Source of the DNA: Paenalicyclobacillus cellulosilyticus
GTDB lineage: Bacteria > Bacillota > Bacilli > Alicyclobacillales > Alicyclobacillaceae
DNA: 58,378 bases
NCBI RefSeq assembly: GCF_014647315.1
Contig: NZ_BMOY01000015.1
Location: 1 to 58,378 of the forward strand
Reading direction: 5' to 3'
The position numbers and the translations under genes were made by a program. Below are positions 15,530-24,366 of this stretch, piece by piece; position 1 is the first letter of the stretch, and every line of letters starts with the position of its first letter. Below the pieces are notes generated by a model that did not search any database, was not told where the DNA came from, and saw nothing but the letters and a program-made list of their open reading frames with translations.

Positions 15530-16816
15530 TCATCCTGCGCCGAATGCCAGTTCTTCCAAGTGGTCCAAGACGCCTTGCACAGCACGCCGGCGGATCTCCG
15601 GTTCGTCAAACCGCATTGGCTTGGCGTTCGCTTCGAAGAACCACAGTTTTCCCTCGACGTCGATCCCGATGTCCATCGACATTTCACCCAACTGGCCGCT
15701 GTACGCGCGGTCGATCACCTCCGCCATGCGGACCGCGAGGTGGTCGATCTCGCGCGCCAAGTCGTCTGCCCGCCCTGGAAACGCCGCCGACAGCACCTTT
15801 CGTGTGTCCGCGATGGAACCGCCGTTCGGGACGTGCGTGGTGATGGCACCCGGCCCGGACACACGCACCCCTTTGCCCACCACCCGCCACGAGCCGGCGC
15901 GCTTTTGCACCAAGAGGCGGACGTCGCAGGGGCGGCCTTGCCAAGCGATCAACCGTTTGGCGGCCTGTGCGACGTACGGCGCGCGCAGGCGTTCCGTCCG
16001 CACCGCCTGCCACGCTTCCGCAGCCGTTAATCCTGCGCGGGCACGGCACGTGCCGTGACGGAGCGCACAGACACGAAAGCCGCTTGGTTCGCGCGCCACC
16101 AGGATGATCCCGTGTCCCAGGCTGCCGCCGACCGGCTTCAGGTACACCGCCCCGTGGCGGCGCAGCATGGCCGTGAAGGCCGTCCGGCTGGGCCTCGTCA
16201 CCGTTTCCGGCAGGTGCGACGACAGCGGGCTGTCCGCGACGATGCGGTATATCTCCGCCTTGTTGAAGTAGCCTGGATTGAACATCGGGATGTGCAAGGC
16301 GCAAAACCGGGTCCGGGCATGAGCCATCCAGGGCGTCCGTTCCCCGTCCCGTGTCGGGACACGATTGTACACCGCTTGCGGATGAGGGCATGGCAACGGA
16401 ATCCATTTACGATCGCCGATCCGCACGTATCCCGTCCAGGTCGGTTGGTCATCGACCGCGTCCAAGGGCAACACATAGAGAAATGCGTGCCGTTTGCGCG
16501 CTGTGCGCTGCAAATCGCGCAGATCCGCCCGGTTGCCGGTAAACCCCCTTCCGCCCGGTCCCACCAGGACCGCGAAGACGGGCCCCGTCTCCCATCCCGC
16601 TTTGGTGTGCCAAATCCGGACAGGATGCCGGTACACACATGGGCCGGGCAACCGGGCGGTCGTCAACGGAACCTGCAGGTTTCCCACCCGGACCCACGCC
16701 GCATCCATGCCGGCTGGCGAGGAAGCCATCCGCACCGTCATCTGGATGTGCTCCCCGCTCTGGTACCAGATGAGTTCTGCGTGCGCCCCCCGGCGCGCTG
16801 CCCTTGTCCGCATCAC
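15530..16816 (-). CDS. YheC/YheD-family ATP-grasp ligase, copy 4
   Basis: A 428-residue ATP-grasp protein. The N-terminal part (about 1-200) is the variable YheC/YheD region with FNPGYFNKAEIYRI; ATP-binding motifs are YLKPVGGSLGHGI near residue 225 and the metal-binding FFEANAKP near 400. In B. subtilis, YheC and YheD are spore coat-associated; ATP-grasp enzymes of this type usually join a carboxylate to an amine. It is the last gene of the four-gene cluster and starts 13 bases after the amidoligase stop, with AAGGAGGGG before the GTG/ATG pair. Substrate unknown. Confidence 0.85.
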   Translation of the reverse strand: MMRTRAARRGAHAELIWYQSGEHIQMTVRMASSPAGMDAAWVRVGNLQVPLTTARLPGPCVYRHPVRIWHTKAGWETGPVFAVLVGPGGRGFTGNRADLRDLQRTARKRHAFLYVLPLDAVDDQPTWTGYVRIGDRKWIPLPCPHPQAVYNRVPTRDGERTPWMAHARTRFCALHIPMFNPGYFNKAEIYRIVADSPLSSHLPETVTRPSRTAFTAMLRRHGAVYLKPVGGSLGHGIILVAREPSGFRVCALRHGTCRARAGLTAAEAWQAVRTERLRAPYVAQAAKRLIAWQGRPCDVRLLVQKRAGSWRVVGKGVRVSGPGAITTHVPNGGSIADTRKVLSAAFPGRADDLAREIDHLAVRMAEVIDRAYSGQLGEMSMDIGIDVEGKLWFFEANAKPMRFDEPEIRRRAVQGVLDHLEELAFGAG

Positions 16817-16829
16817 GCAAAGCCCCTCC

Positions 16830-18323
16830 TTACCCTTGGATGGTCAGGCCGAGCCGCGCCGGATGCGACCGCGCCGGATGCGACCGCGCCGAAGCGGCGC
16901 GCACGACGGGAATGTTCCAGACGGCGCGAACGTCCACGTCCTCGTTCCACGTCGCGCCCGCTTCAATCATGCGGTAGAGAGGTTCGATGTGGTCCCGGTA
17001 CCGTTCGTAGCCCGGCAGGCTGCGCACGGCTGCAGCCGTGCGCTCAAACACCGGCCACAGCGGGCGCGGGTCTCCGTCGTAAAACGCGGCCTGCAGGCTC
17101 GGTTCGTAGATGTCCCATACAGGCAGCGTCCGATGGTGGGATACCACCAGGTGCGCCAAGCACAACGCCGCCGCCGTGATATCCGGATCGACGACGAAGC
17201 TGGCCGGCGTGCGGTACTCGAAGCCGCCGTGCTTCTTCATCCGCACGTCGCCGAGAAACCCGTAACGAGGGCGACGTTGGCGGGCGGTCGCATGGTTCTC
17301 GACCATCATCAGCGGCAACCCCACGTAGTTGTCCAGCACGCGGACCAAATGGCTGGAAAGGGGTACCCCGGAGAAGTGAAGATGTCCGCCTGTCGTGTAC
17401 GGACGGAACGGGGAACTGCCGGCACGCCACTCAATCTGGCTGCGGTTGATGGCAGAAGCCGCCTCGACCATCGTCTGCCGCAGGTTTTCCAACAGCACGA
17501 GCGGGTTGGTGTCCGGGTCGGGGCGAAGTTCCATCAACGGCAGGCGCTGCCCGTCGTAGCGGACGCTGCGATCGTCACATCCCACCCTCCCTTTCCGGGG
17601 CAGGAACTTGCTGGCCAATACCATCTTCCCTTGGGCATTGCGCAGCATCAGCTCGATGTCCGCACCCATCCGCACCGGCCCAAATCCGTCGCGGGCCAGC
17701 ATTTCCTCGCGCGTGATGAACTGTTCGACCGCCTCCGCAAACAGTTCAAGCAAACGTCCTTCGAGCACCGGGCTTGGCGTCACGTCCACGACATACAGAA
17801 ACCCCTGGGCGTTCATCCCCATGCTGACCAATCCGAAATCCAGCCCCAGCGCATGCAGGGCGCGCACCGCCAACCGCTTCGCCCGGACGGCCGCCGGATC
17901 GTCGTCGAGCGCGACTTCCGTAAACGTCTCGGACACGCGCTGAATGCGCCGGTTCAGCCACAGCGGCTCTGCCTCCGCTTGAAAACAGGCGATGGGCTGC
18001 AAGTCGAACACCGGGATCCGAAAGTGGCGCACAAACCGGGTGGGTGCGTGCGTGGGATCCGCCAGTTGCTCGCGCGTCGGGAAACGGATGCCCGCCCGGC
18101 GCAGCAGCTTCCCCATGTACACACGAGAGACCGTGCGCTCCACAGCGCGGCGGGCGTTGAGCACCCGCGCCGCCACCGGATCGCTTTCCACCGCAGGTCC
18201 CCACCGCAACACGACGTCCGACTCCGTGATGGCGTTGCTCGCTCGGTAGTTGCAGAGGCGCGGCACGCGCCGGATCAGCCGTCTGGCAGACGGTTGGTTC
18301 GCGTGCAGCAGGTAGAAAGCCAC
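16830..18323 (-). CDS. ATP-grasp-like / amidoligase fusion protein
   Basis: A 497-residue two-part protein. Residues about 1-205 resemble an abbreviated ATP-grasp domain (DVVLRWG early, ALGLDFG and YVVDVTPSP late), but the glycine-rich ATP loop seen in the neighbouring genes is missing. Residues about 218-440 match the putative amidoligase (COOH-NH2 ligase, glutamine-synthetase-like) family: GADIELML, ELRPDP, GGHLHF, RYGFLGD and GGFEYRTP are its conserved metal and nucleotide positions. The GTG at 18323 follows AAAGGAG by nine bases. It sits in the middle of the YheC/YheD cluster, so it probably acts on the same substrate, by inference. Confidence 0.8.
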   Translation of the reverse strand: MAFYLLHANQPSARRLIRRVPRLCNYRASNAITESDVVLRWGPAVESDPVAARVLNARRAVERTVSRVYMGKLLRRAGIRFPTREQLADPTHAPTRFVRHFRIPVFDLQPIACFQAEAEPLWLNRRIQRVSETFTEVALDDDPAAVRAKRLAVRALHALGLDFGLVSMGMNAQGFLYVVDVTPSPVLEGRLLELFAEAVEQFITREEMLARDGFGPVRMGADIELMLRNAQGKMVLASKFLPRKGRVGCDDRSVRYDGQRLPLMELRPDPDTNPLVLLENLRQTMVEAASAINRSQIEWRAGSSPFRPYTTGGHLHFSGVPLSSHLVRVLDNYVGLPLMMVENHATARQRRPRYGFLGDVRMKKHGGFEYRTPASFVVDPDITAAALCLAHLVVSHHRTLPVWDIYEPSLQAAFYDGDPRPLWPVFERTAAAVRSLPGYERYRDHIEPLYRMIEAGATWNEDVDVRAVWNIPVVRAASARSHPARSHPARLGLTIQG

Positions 18324-18351
18324 AAGCGACATCTCCTTTCCCAGACACCGC

Positions 18352-19734
18352 CTACTGCCGTGTTGCCAGGTACACGGCGTACTCCATTGGTCTGCGAAAC
18401 GCCATTTCCACCAGTTCGGGGCGCCCCTTGCCGGTGGACGGAGACTTCCACGGCTTGGAGTTGACCTCAATCACCCAAGCTTTGCCCGTCGTATCAATCC
18501 CGATGTCAATCCCGAGCTCGCCGAACGTTTGCCCGGCCCCCCGTTCCATGGCTTCCGCGACGAGGCGGGCCACACGGCGGATCTGCCTCATGCACCTGCT
18601 TCGGACTGCGGAGGCGGGAAAGACCGTACTCAGTAAGACAGGAACGGGCAGCGCCTGGCCGCCGCTGCTGAGGTTGGACGTGAACTCGCCCGGACCGGCG
18701 ATGCGGGCGAACATCTTGGTGCGCCGCCACGCACCGGTGCCGTCCCGCTGGAGAACAATCCGGATGTCGAACGGGCGGTCCCCGGTGCGTGCCAGGTCGA
18801 TGCCCTGTTGCAGGATGTACGGCCGCGCCTCGAGGCGCGGCCGCAATTGCTGTATAGCAGCAAGCGCGTGGTCTGCTTGCACACGCCACGGCGGCTTCTG
18901 CTTGCGTTTGACCTCGCAGATCCACGTCCCGTCCGGTTGCCGTACGAAGCGGACGATGCCAAGCCCTAAACTGCCGTGAGCAGGTTTGGCGAAGACAACG
19001 GAATGTTTCGCCAAGAACCGGGCCGCTCTGTCGGCCTGCTGATAGCGTATGGTGGACGGGATGTGGCGGCGTAGGCGTACGTCCTGTGCGAGCCACTCGT
19101 ACACCTGCCACTTGTCGAAAAAGCCGGCGTTGAACATCTTGTCTTGATACAGGCGCGCCAAGCGCGCCCTGTCTCGTTGGTAGTTCGCATCCTGTTCCAG
19201 GCGGCGCGACACCACCTGGTCGTAGACCACGTCGGGCAACGGCAACCACATTCGCGTCCACGCCCCGCGCGTCGTGCGCACGAACGCGTGCACACGCTGG
19301 CCTTCCCAATCGACGTCCCGCATGCGAAACACGTACGCCAAGGCGCCGATTCGGTCCGCTGCATCCGCCAACCGTTCCAGCGCCAGAGCCAAAGGCGAAG
19401 GAGCGTACCTCTTTTGTTTCTCAATCCAGCGCGGGTTGCTCAAGACCCCTACGGTCGGGCCGATGTGGAACTTCCGGCCCGAGGGCCAAACGCGGACGCG
19501 CGCCGCGACGTCACGCAGCAACAGGCGGTCCGCCAAGGGCGTGCTGACGGCGACGGTGTCGGCGGGGAGCGCCGGATCCGCCCACACGGGAGCCTGGGCC
19601 GAAAGGCGCCCGAACGTGCATTCCGCCCGTTCCCCCTCTCCCACGGAGAGCCGCGCACACAGCTGCGGATGGAGCCGGATCATCGACACCCCATGGGCGA
19701 AGACGGACAACTTCAAGGCGCGCGTGACCTCCAT
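18352..19734 (-). CDS. YheC/YheD-family ATP-grasp ligase, copy 2
   Basis: A 460-residue protein and the most typical YheC/YheD member of the four. It has the family block YQDKMFNAGFFDKW, the ATP-binding VFAKPAHGSLGLGI near residue 250 and the metal-binding WVIEVNSKPW near 430, so all ATP-grasp landmarks are present. AAAGGGGAT lies six bases before the ATG at 19734. It is 48 bases after the upstream ligase gene and 28 bases before the amidoligase start. Expected to be a spore coat-associated carboxylate-amine ligase; the substrate is not known for the family. Confidence 0.88.
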   Translation of the reverse strand: MEVTRALKLSVFAHGVSMIRLHPQLCARLSVGEGERAECTFGRLSAQAPVWADPALPADTVAVSTPLADRLLLRDVAARVRVWPSGRKFHIGPTVGVLSNPRWIEKQKRYAPSPLALALERLADAADRIGALAYVFRMRDVDWEGQRVHAFVRTTRGAWTRMWLPLPDVVYDQVVSRRLEQDANYQRDRARLARLYQDKMFNAGFFDKWQVYEWLAQDVRLRRHIPSTIRYQQADRAARFLAKHSVVFAKPAHGSLGLGIVRFVRQPDGTWICEVKRKQKPPWRVQADHALAAIQQLRPRLEARPYILQQGIDLARTGDRPFDIRIVLQRDGTGAWRRTKMFARIAGPGEFTSNLSSGGQALPVPVLLSTVFPASAVRSRCMRQIRRVARLVAEAMERGAGQTFGELGIDIGIDTTGKAWVIEVNSKPWKSPSTGKGRPELVEMAFRRPMEYAVYLATRQ

Positions 19735-19782
19735 GCGGGCATCCCCTTTCGCTCGCGAACGCGCTCTGGTTGTGGCGCTCGG

Positions 19783-21183
19783 TCACGGATCGATGAACCC
19801 AGTCGCCCTGCTAACATATTCAAGCAAGTACGCGAGTGACATCGTCCGCACGTCGCCCGCGAGCGATCTGAGCATGCGCCTACCGGGTGTCGGATTCACT
19901 TCAAACAAGGCGATCCGCCCGTCCGGCGCGACCGCGAGGTCAATCCCCACCTCGGCAAACGGACCGAACGCGACCGCCAACCGCTCCGCCGTGGTCAATG
20001 CCACCTCATCCAACGCCGTGCGCAGGCGCGATGCATCATGACCCCACCGTGCCTGAAGGAGGACCTCCGCGTCTTTTGCCTGCGCTCCGGTGTGGATGTT
20101 CGTCGTCACCGCGCCGGGCAGACCGACCCGCGCCACGCGCGCCGCCACCACCCATCGTGTCCCCGTTTGCTGCACCAACCATCGGAAGTCGAACGGACGC
20201 CCGTCCTCCGTCCGCGGCAACAGGAACGTCTGCTGCACGAGGCATGTTCCCAACCCCATGGCACGGAAAAACCGGCGGACGTCGCGCCGGGTGCGCAAAA
20301 GGTGTGCACGGGGCAGAAGGGAAACCGTGCGTGCGCCCCGTCCGCAACGGCCGTGCCATCGGGCCAAAACCCCGTCCCGATGCACGGAGAGACGGACGAT
20401 GGATCGCCCTTGCGACCCGTGCACCGGCTTGACATACACGTCGCGCCAGACATGGACGAGGCGGTACACCTCCTCCGCATCCCGGGTCCGCGTTGCGGGG
20501 AGCAGATACGGAGCCAAGTCAGGCAGGGACCTGAGCCACCGCTGCAAGTACCACTTGTCGCTGCAACGCCACGGCAATGTGTGCAGACGGCCAGCCCGGC
20601 GCAGACAGGACAGTTCCTTCCGGGCCAAACGGCGTACGTGGCAAGGAAACACCCCGGCGCGTCGGATCACCAGGTCTGGCAATCCGACCACGGACTCATG
20701 CCAAACCCCCTGCTCCGGGTCGAACCGCCAACCACGCCGTAGCTGGGAAAAACCTGGCCCCACCACGACCAGATCGATGCCGCGCGCTGCGGAGAGGACG
20801 GCGAGATCTTGAAACATGCGGGTCTGTTCTCCGAACAAGCGGCCTGGCGAAGGAGAGGGACAGGCGTAGATGCCAAAACACGGACCGAGTTGCCAGCCCG
20901 TGCCGTCCGTCCTCGTCCGCAGACGCAAGCGTGCAGGTACCCCCAACGCCGCGCCGACGGCCGGGCTGATGAAGAGCCGTGGCGTCGCTGCATCCATTTC
21001 TCTGCCCGAGGAGACGGGGAAGGCTGCCCGGGGCGCGATGGGTGCGGCCGGTGCGCGCGCGCAATCAATTTCCGCCGTCCGCCCGGCAAACGTCAGCCAC
21101 TTCGGTATCTTGGCCGCAGCTTGTCCATCGAGCCGCGCCTCCCTTCCTGTCAACACCGGATCGACCACAACCTCGACCATCAC
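19783..21183 (-). CDS. YheC/YheD-family ATP-grasp ligase, copy 1
   Basis: A 466-residue ATP-grasp protein and the first of the cluster, directly after cotE. ATP-binding VYVKPVHGSQGRSI is near residue 250 and the metal-binding ALFEVNPTPG near 440. The N-terminal half diverges from the other copies and is rich in Arg, so the four genes are old duplicates rather than a recent expansion. The start is a GTG/ATG pair at 21183/21180 behind AAAGGAT. Only a weak terminator separates it from cotE, so some cotE transcripts may continue into the cluster. Confidence 0.82.
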   Translation of the reverse strand: MMVEVVVDPVLTGREARLDGQAAAKIPKWLTFAGRTAEIDCARAPAAPIAPRAAFPVSSGREMDAATPRLFISPAVGAALGVPARLRLRTRTDGTGWQLGPCFGIYACPSPSPGRLFGEQTRMFQDLAVLSAARGIDLVVVGPGFSQLRRGWRFDPEQGVWHESVVGLPDLVIRRAGVFPCHVRRLARKELSCLRRAGRLHTLPWRCSDKWYLQRWLRSLPDLAPYLLPATRTRDAEEVYRLVHVWRDVYVKPVHGSQGRSIVRLSVHRDGVLARWHGRCGRGARTVSLLPRAHLLRTRRDVRRFFRAMGLGTCLVQQTFLLPRTEDGRPFDFRWLVQQTGTRWVVAARVARVGLPGAVTTNIHTGAQAKDAEVLLQARWGHDASRLRTALDEVALTTAERLAVAFGPFAEVGIDLAVAPDGRIALFEVNPTPGRRMLRSLAGDVRTMSLAYLLEYVSRATGFIDP

Positions 21184-21222
21184 GTTCGCTTCATCCTTTC
21201 ACCCGCCGCGTGCGAAACGGCA

Positions 21223-21246
21223 AAATGGGGCGTCATCCGCCCCATC
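21223..21246 (-). terminator. Terminator after cotE
   Basis: On the minus strand ATGGGGCG and CGCCCCAT form an eight-base stem with the loop GATGA, followed by only four T. It lies between cotE and the ligase cluster and may be leaky because the T-run is short. Confidence 0.6.
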
Positions 21247-21276
21247 GCCACAACCGGATGGTGCCGCTGCGAACGG

Positions 21277-21816
21277 TCAACCCTCCACCTCGGCCTCTTC
21301 GAGCAAAAGGTCGTCTTCCTCCCCGTACTCCTCTCCTTTTTTGTCCGCCACGTCATACGTGACGACACACAGCTTGGTCTGGCCGAGCACCTCGACCCCC
21401 AACTCTTTTTCAACTTTGACCAGGATTTCGGATCCATTGCCCGTGATGGTGGCGTCGATGCAATTCGGGCTCTGCAACACGCGCACCTCCACCTGCCGCG
21501 TGTCGCGTGCCGCGTGGACATCCAATTCCCGCAGGGCAATCTGTTCGACGTACGACACCGTGTCCTTCGCAACCGCCGTCTCTGAGTTCCCGTTGTACGA
21601 ATACCATACATTGATGTCGAAGCGGCCGCGCACCTCCACGTAGTCTCCGACCAGTTCCGCCTCGCAGGTGTGGTTCATCACCCAGCACCCGCCGATTGTG
21701 CTCGGCCGGTTGGCCGGGCGCAACGTGTAGGTGGTCTGAGAATACTTGCTGCCGCGGCCGCACACCGCGTTCGCCACGATTTCGCGGTAGTGGAGATCCT
21801 TGCTCGAGAGCACCAT
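21277..21816 (-). CDS. cotE: Outer spore coat morphogenetic protein CotE
   Basis: A 179-residue protein close to B. subtilis CotE in length (181). Landmarks are YREIVANAVCGRG, the block RFDINVWYSYNGNSET, VLQSPNCIDATI and an acidic C-terminal tail rich in Glu. CotE directs assembly of the outer coat around the developing spore. The ATG at 21816 follows AAGGAGGT by six bases. In B. subtilis cotE lies between ricA and mutS; here it is upstream of miaB, with the ligase cluster in between. A CATACGAT box at 21967-21974 resembles a sigma-E -10, but no matching -35 is seen. Confidence 0.92.
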   Translation of the reverse strand: MVLSSKDLHYREIVANAVCGRGSKYSQTTYTLRPANRPSTIGGCWVMNHTCEAELVGDYVEVRGRFDINVWYSYNGNSETAVAKDTVSYVEQIALRELDVHAARDTRQVEVRVLQSPNCIDATITGNGSEILVKVEKELGVEVLGQTKLCVVTYDVADKKGEEYGEEDDLLLEEAEVEG

Positions 21817-22095
21817 GCGGCAACCTCCTTGCTTGATCCCTTGACCGGCGTGAGCCACCTCTTTGCCTGCACGCCGGACCGGAAGGCGTTTCACTGTACA
21901 TCCGCCAAGCCAAAACCATGCCGCGACGGGGAGCGGTCAGGTGGATGCCGGATGCACTTACGCCTCATCGTATGCCGCCGGCTCCCGGGCGGTTATCCTG
22001 TCTTTTGCGGGATGCTGAAAATGGGCTCGGCTGACGAAGCCGGAGACGGCGGACGCCGTGGCGGCACGACCGTGCCGCGGGTGGCCGAGGGTGTA

Positions 22096-23052
22096 TCAAG
22101 GGGAGGACGAGTCGCGGAGATCGGCGGAGGGCAGAGCTGAGCGGAGGAAACGCATGAGGTTGCCGATGAGCAGTTTTTCGGCGAGCGCATGGCCGTAGCG
22201 CGCCGCGATTTGACGGGCGAACGCTGCGTAGTCGGCCGCGGTGGCAAGGCCGGGAAGCGGACGGGAGAGGCCGTCGAAATCAGAACCAAAACCCACGTTG
22301 TCCTCTCCGCCCAAGGACAGCATATGGTCGATGTGGCGAAACAGGGCAGCAGGTCCCGGGGACCGTTCCGCTGTGACGAAGCTTGCTTCAAACGTCACAC
22401 CCACAAACCCGCCGCGGGCAAACACCTCGCGCAGCACGTCGTCGGTCAGATTCCGCGGGTGCGGATGCACGCTGCGCGCGTTGGCGTGCGATGCCATCAC
22501 AGGTCCGTCCAGCATGCGAAACACATCGCGGATGCCGGCTTCCGACAGATGCGCAAGGTCCACCCACATCCCGAGCCGCCGCGCCTCGCGTATGACCTCC
22601 CGGCCGCGGGACGTAAGCCCTGCGCCACGCGCTTCCAGGCAACCGTCGGCCAGGTCGTTGGCCCAGTTCCATGTCAACCCGAGGCCGCGGACGCCCAAGC
22701 GGTGCAATGTGCGCAGACGCCAGGTCTGGCCTGCGAGGCAACCGGCCCCTTCCAGCGCGAGGACGCCGCGTAAACCTGTCTTGGCGCCGGCTGACAGGTC
22801 TGCGGCGGAAACCACCGGCGTGACGCCCGCCTGCGCCACGAACGCGGCGTAGTAATAATCCAATTCCTCGAGGACCTGGTCCCACTGCGCGTGCGGCGGC
22901 AGTCCGGCCGAGGCGTAGAGGGCGAACACCTGCAGGGCGACCCCGCCCTGACGCAGCCGCTCCGGGCTGGACGCCAACGCAGGTTCTAAGTCACCACCCG
23001 CGGTGACCATTCGCCACAGCGCGTCCACATGCGCGTCCGCCACAGCGTACAC
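22096..23052 (-). CDS. Membrane-dipeptidase family (M19) peptidase
   Basis: A 318-residue metallopeptidase of the renal dipeptidase family. The zinc ligands are visible: DAHVD at residues 7-11, EGAGC near residue 100, DLAHLS near 165, SHANARSVHPHPRN near 190 and GSDFDGL near 255. It would hydrolyse dipeptides, possibly cell-wall or D-amino-acid peptides. No signal peptide is present, so it is cytoplasmic. The GTG at 23052 follows GGAGG by nine bases. Several bacilli have such a gene after spoVS, so the context is ordinary. Confidence 0.88.
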   Translation of the reverse strand: MYAVADAHVDALWRMVTAGGDLEPALASSPERLRQGGVALQVFALYASAGLPPHAQWDQVLEELDYYYAAFVAQAGVTPVVSAADLSAGAKTGLRGVLALEGAGCLAGQTWRLRTLHRLGVRGLGLTWNWANDLADGCLEARGAGLTSRGREVIREARRLGMWVDLAHLSEAGIRDVFRMLDGPVMASHANARSVHPHPRNLTDDVLREVFARGGFVGVTFEASFVTAERSPGPAALFRHIDHMLSLGGEDNVGFGSDFDGLSRPLPGLATAADYAAFARQIAARYGHALAEKLLIGNLMRFLRSALPSADLRDSSSP

Positions 23053-23073
23053 CGCCCTCGCCCTCCGCTAGAA

Positions 23074-23128
23074 CCTCCTGCCGACGTGGCACGAGCCGTC
23101 ATCGTCCGCGGCGCCTTCCGGCAGGAGG
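23074..23128. repeat. 10-bp inverted repeat between spoVS and the dipeptidase gene
   Basis: CCTCCTGCCG at 23074-23083 and its complement at 23119-23128 can form a stem with a 35-base loop. On the minus strand it is followed by TTCT, so it may be a weak terminator after spoVS. It lies just before the dipeptidase ribosome site. Confidence 0.4.
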
Positions 23129-23155
23129 CTCACCAAGGATCCATGCGACCGACCT

Positions 23156-23416
23156 TCACCGCGGCTCGACAATCAATTTGATGGCTGTCCGTTCCTCACC
23201 GTCGATCATGATGTCGGTGAAGGCCGGGATGCAAACGAGGTCCACCCCACTGGGCGCGACGAACCCGCGCGCGATGGCCACCGCCTTTACCGCTTGGTTG
23301 AGCGCGCCCGCCCCGATGGCTTGAATTTCCGCAATGCCGTGCTCCCTCAATACACCTGCCAGCGCCCCGGCTACCGAATTCGGATTCGACTTAGCAGAAA
23401 CCTTTAACACATCCAC
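23156..23416 (-). CDS. spoVS: Stage V sporulation protein S
   Basis: An 86-residue Alba-like protein, the same length as B. subtilis SpoVS and nearly identical through the core, for example KAVAIARGFVAPSGVDL and DGEERTAIKLIVEPR. SpoVS controls septation and coat assembly during sporulation and probably binds nucleic acid. I chose GTG 23416 because GGAGGT lies nine bases upstream and the length then matches the family exactly. The gene follows ymdB and has its own sigma-H-type promoter at 23465-23491. Confidence 0.95.
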   Translation of the reverse strand: MDVLKVSAKSNPNSVAGALAGVLREHGIAEIQAIGAGALNQAVKAVAIARGFVAPSGVDLVCIPAFTDIMIDGEERTAIKLIVEPR

Positions 23417-23464
23417 GCACCGACGACCTCCTCGTTCACCTCGGGACTGGGACATTATATCGAT

Positions 23465-23491
23465 ATTCGCCGCTCGTGCGACTATTCCTGT
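23465..23491 (-). promoter_or_regulatory. Sigma-H promoter of spoVS
   Basis: On the minus strand ACAGGAATA (-35) and GGCGAAT (-10) are separated by 11 bases. Both match the B. subtilis sigma-H consensus (RnAGGAwWW, RnnGAAT) at every defined position. It overlaps the ymdB stop codon and lies about 50 bases before the spoVS start. spoVS is known to be sigma-H dependent in B. subtilis. Confidence 0.8.
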
Positions 23492-24321
23492 AAGGAAGAC
23501 GACACATCGCGATCACGGCGGCGCGCCTGAACACCTGGAGCAGGCGTTTGCTCCGCGATGTACACGCGTTCAATCGAGCGCGCCCGGCCGGTTGCGTCGT
23601 CGAGTTCCACCAGAACCGCGCAAAACTGGCGCGGGCCGTTGGCCACCGCAAACTTGCTCGGCAACTGCGTGATGAACCGGCGGATCACCGTCTCCCGGTC
23701 GATGCCGAGGATCCCGTCGCTCGGCCCGACCATGCCGACATCCGTGATGTACGCCGTTCCCCCGGGCAGGACGCGCTCGTCTGCCGTCGGGACATGCGTA
23801 TGCGTCCCCACCACCAACGAAGCGCGTCCGTCCAAGTACCATCCCATGGCCAACTTTTCGGAAGTCGTCTCTGCGTGCATGTCGACCACGATGTGATGAA
23901 TGTGCGGGTGAAGCGCGAGGATGCGATCGACTTCCCGGAACGGGCAGTCCAATGATTGCATGAACGTGCGGCCCATGAGGTTGACGATGAGCACAGGCCG
24001 CGAGCGGACGGTGCAGACCGTGTATCCTGAGCCGGGTGTTCCCTCCGGGTAGTTGGCGGGTCGAATGATGCGCCGATCCTCGTCGATGAACGTGAAGATG
24101 TCTTTGTGGTCCCAGGCGTGATTTCCCAAGGTCAGGATTTCGACGCCGGCGTCGAACAACTGCTCAGCCGCCTTCCGCGTCAAACCCTTCCCGTTCGCGG
24201 CGTTCTCCGCGTTGGCCACCACCAGATCTGGGTTGAACGCGCGCAGCAAACCCGGCAATACCTCGCGCACATACTGGCAACCCGGCACGCCCACAATGTC
24301 CCCGATAAATAGCAGTTTCAA
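23482..24321 (-). CDS. ymdB: YmdB-family metallophosphodiesterase
   Basis: A 279-residue calcineurin-like phosphoesterase. Metal ligands are seen in LFIGDIVG, NAENAANGKG, GNHAWDHKD, DMHAETTSEK and GTHTHVPTADER. In B. subtilis YmdB hydrolyses cyclic nucleotides and is needed for biofilm and nanotube-related expression. The start is TTG 24321 (MKLLFIGD), preceded by AGAGGAG at eight bases; in-frame codons upstream run into the terminator. It follows rny as in B. subtilis, but a strong hairpin lies between the two genes. Confidence 0.93.
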   Translation of the reverse strand: MKLLFIGDIVGVPGCQYVREVLPGLLRAFNPDLVVANAENAANGKGLTRKAAEQLFDAGVEILTLGNHAWDHKDIFTFIDEDRRIIRPANYPEGTPGSGYTVCTVRSRPVLIVNLMGRTFMQSLDCPFREVDRILALHPHIHHIVVDMHAETTSEKLAMGWYLDGRASLVVGTHTHVPTADERVLPGGTAYITDVGMVGPSDGILGIDRETVIRRFITQLPSKFAVANGPRQFCAVLVELDDATGRARSIERVYIAEQTPAPGVQARRRDRDVSSSLQE

Positions 24322-24366
24322 GGCCGTTTCTCCTCTGACCGCTTCTTGGCACAGACAGTCCGCGGT

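Noticed and set aside
21967-21974. Sigma-E promoter for cotE
   Set aside because: The CATACGAT box is close to the -10 consensus but no matching -35 lies at the right distance, so it is mentioned only under cotE.
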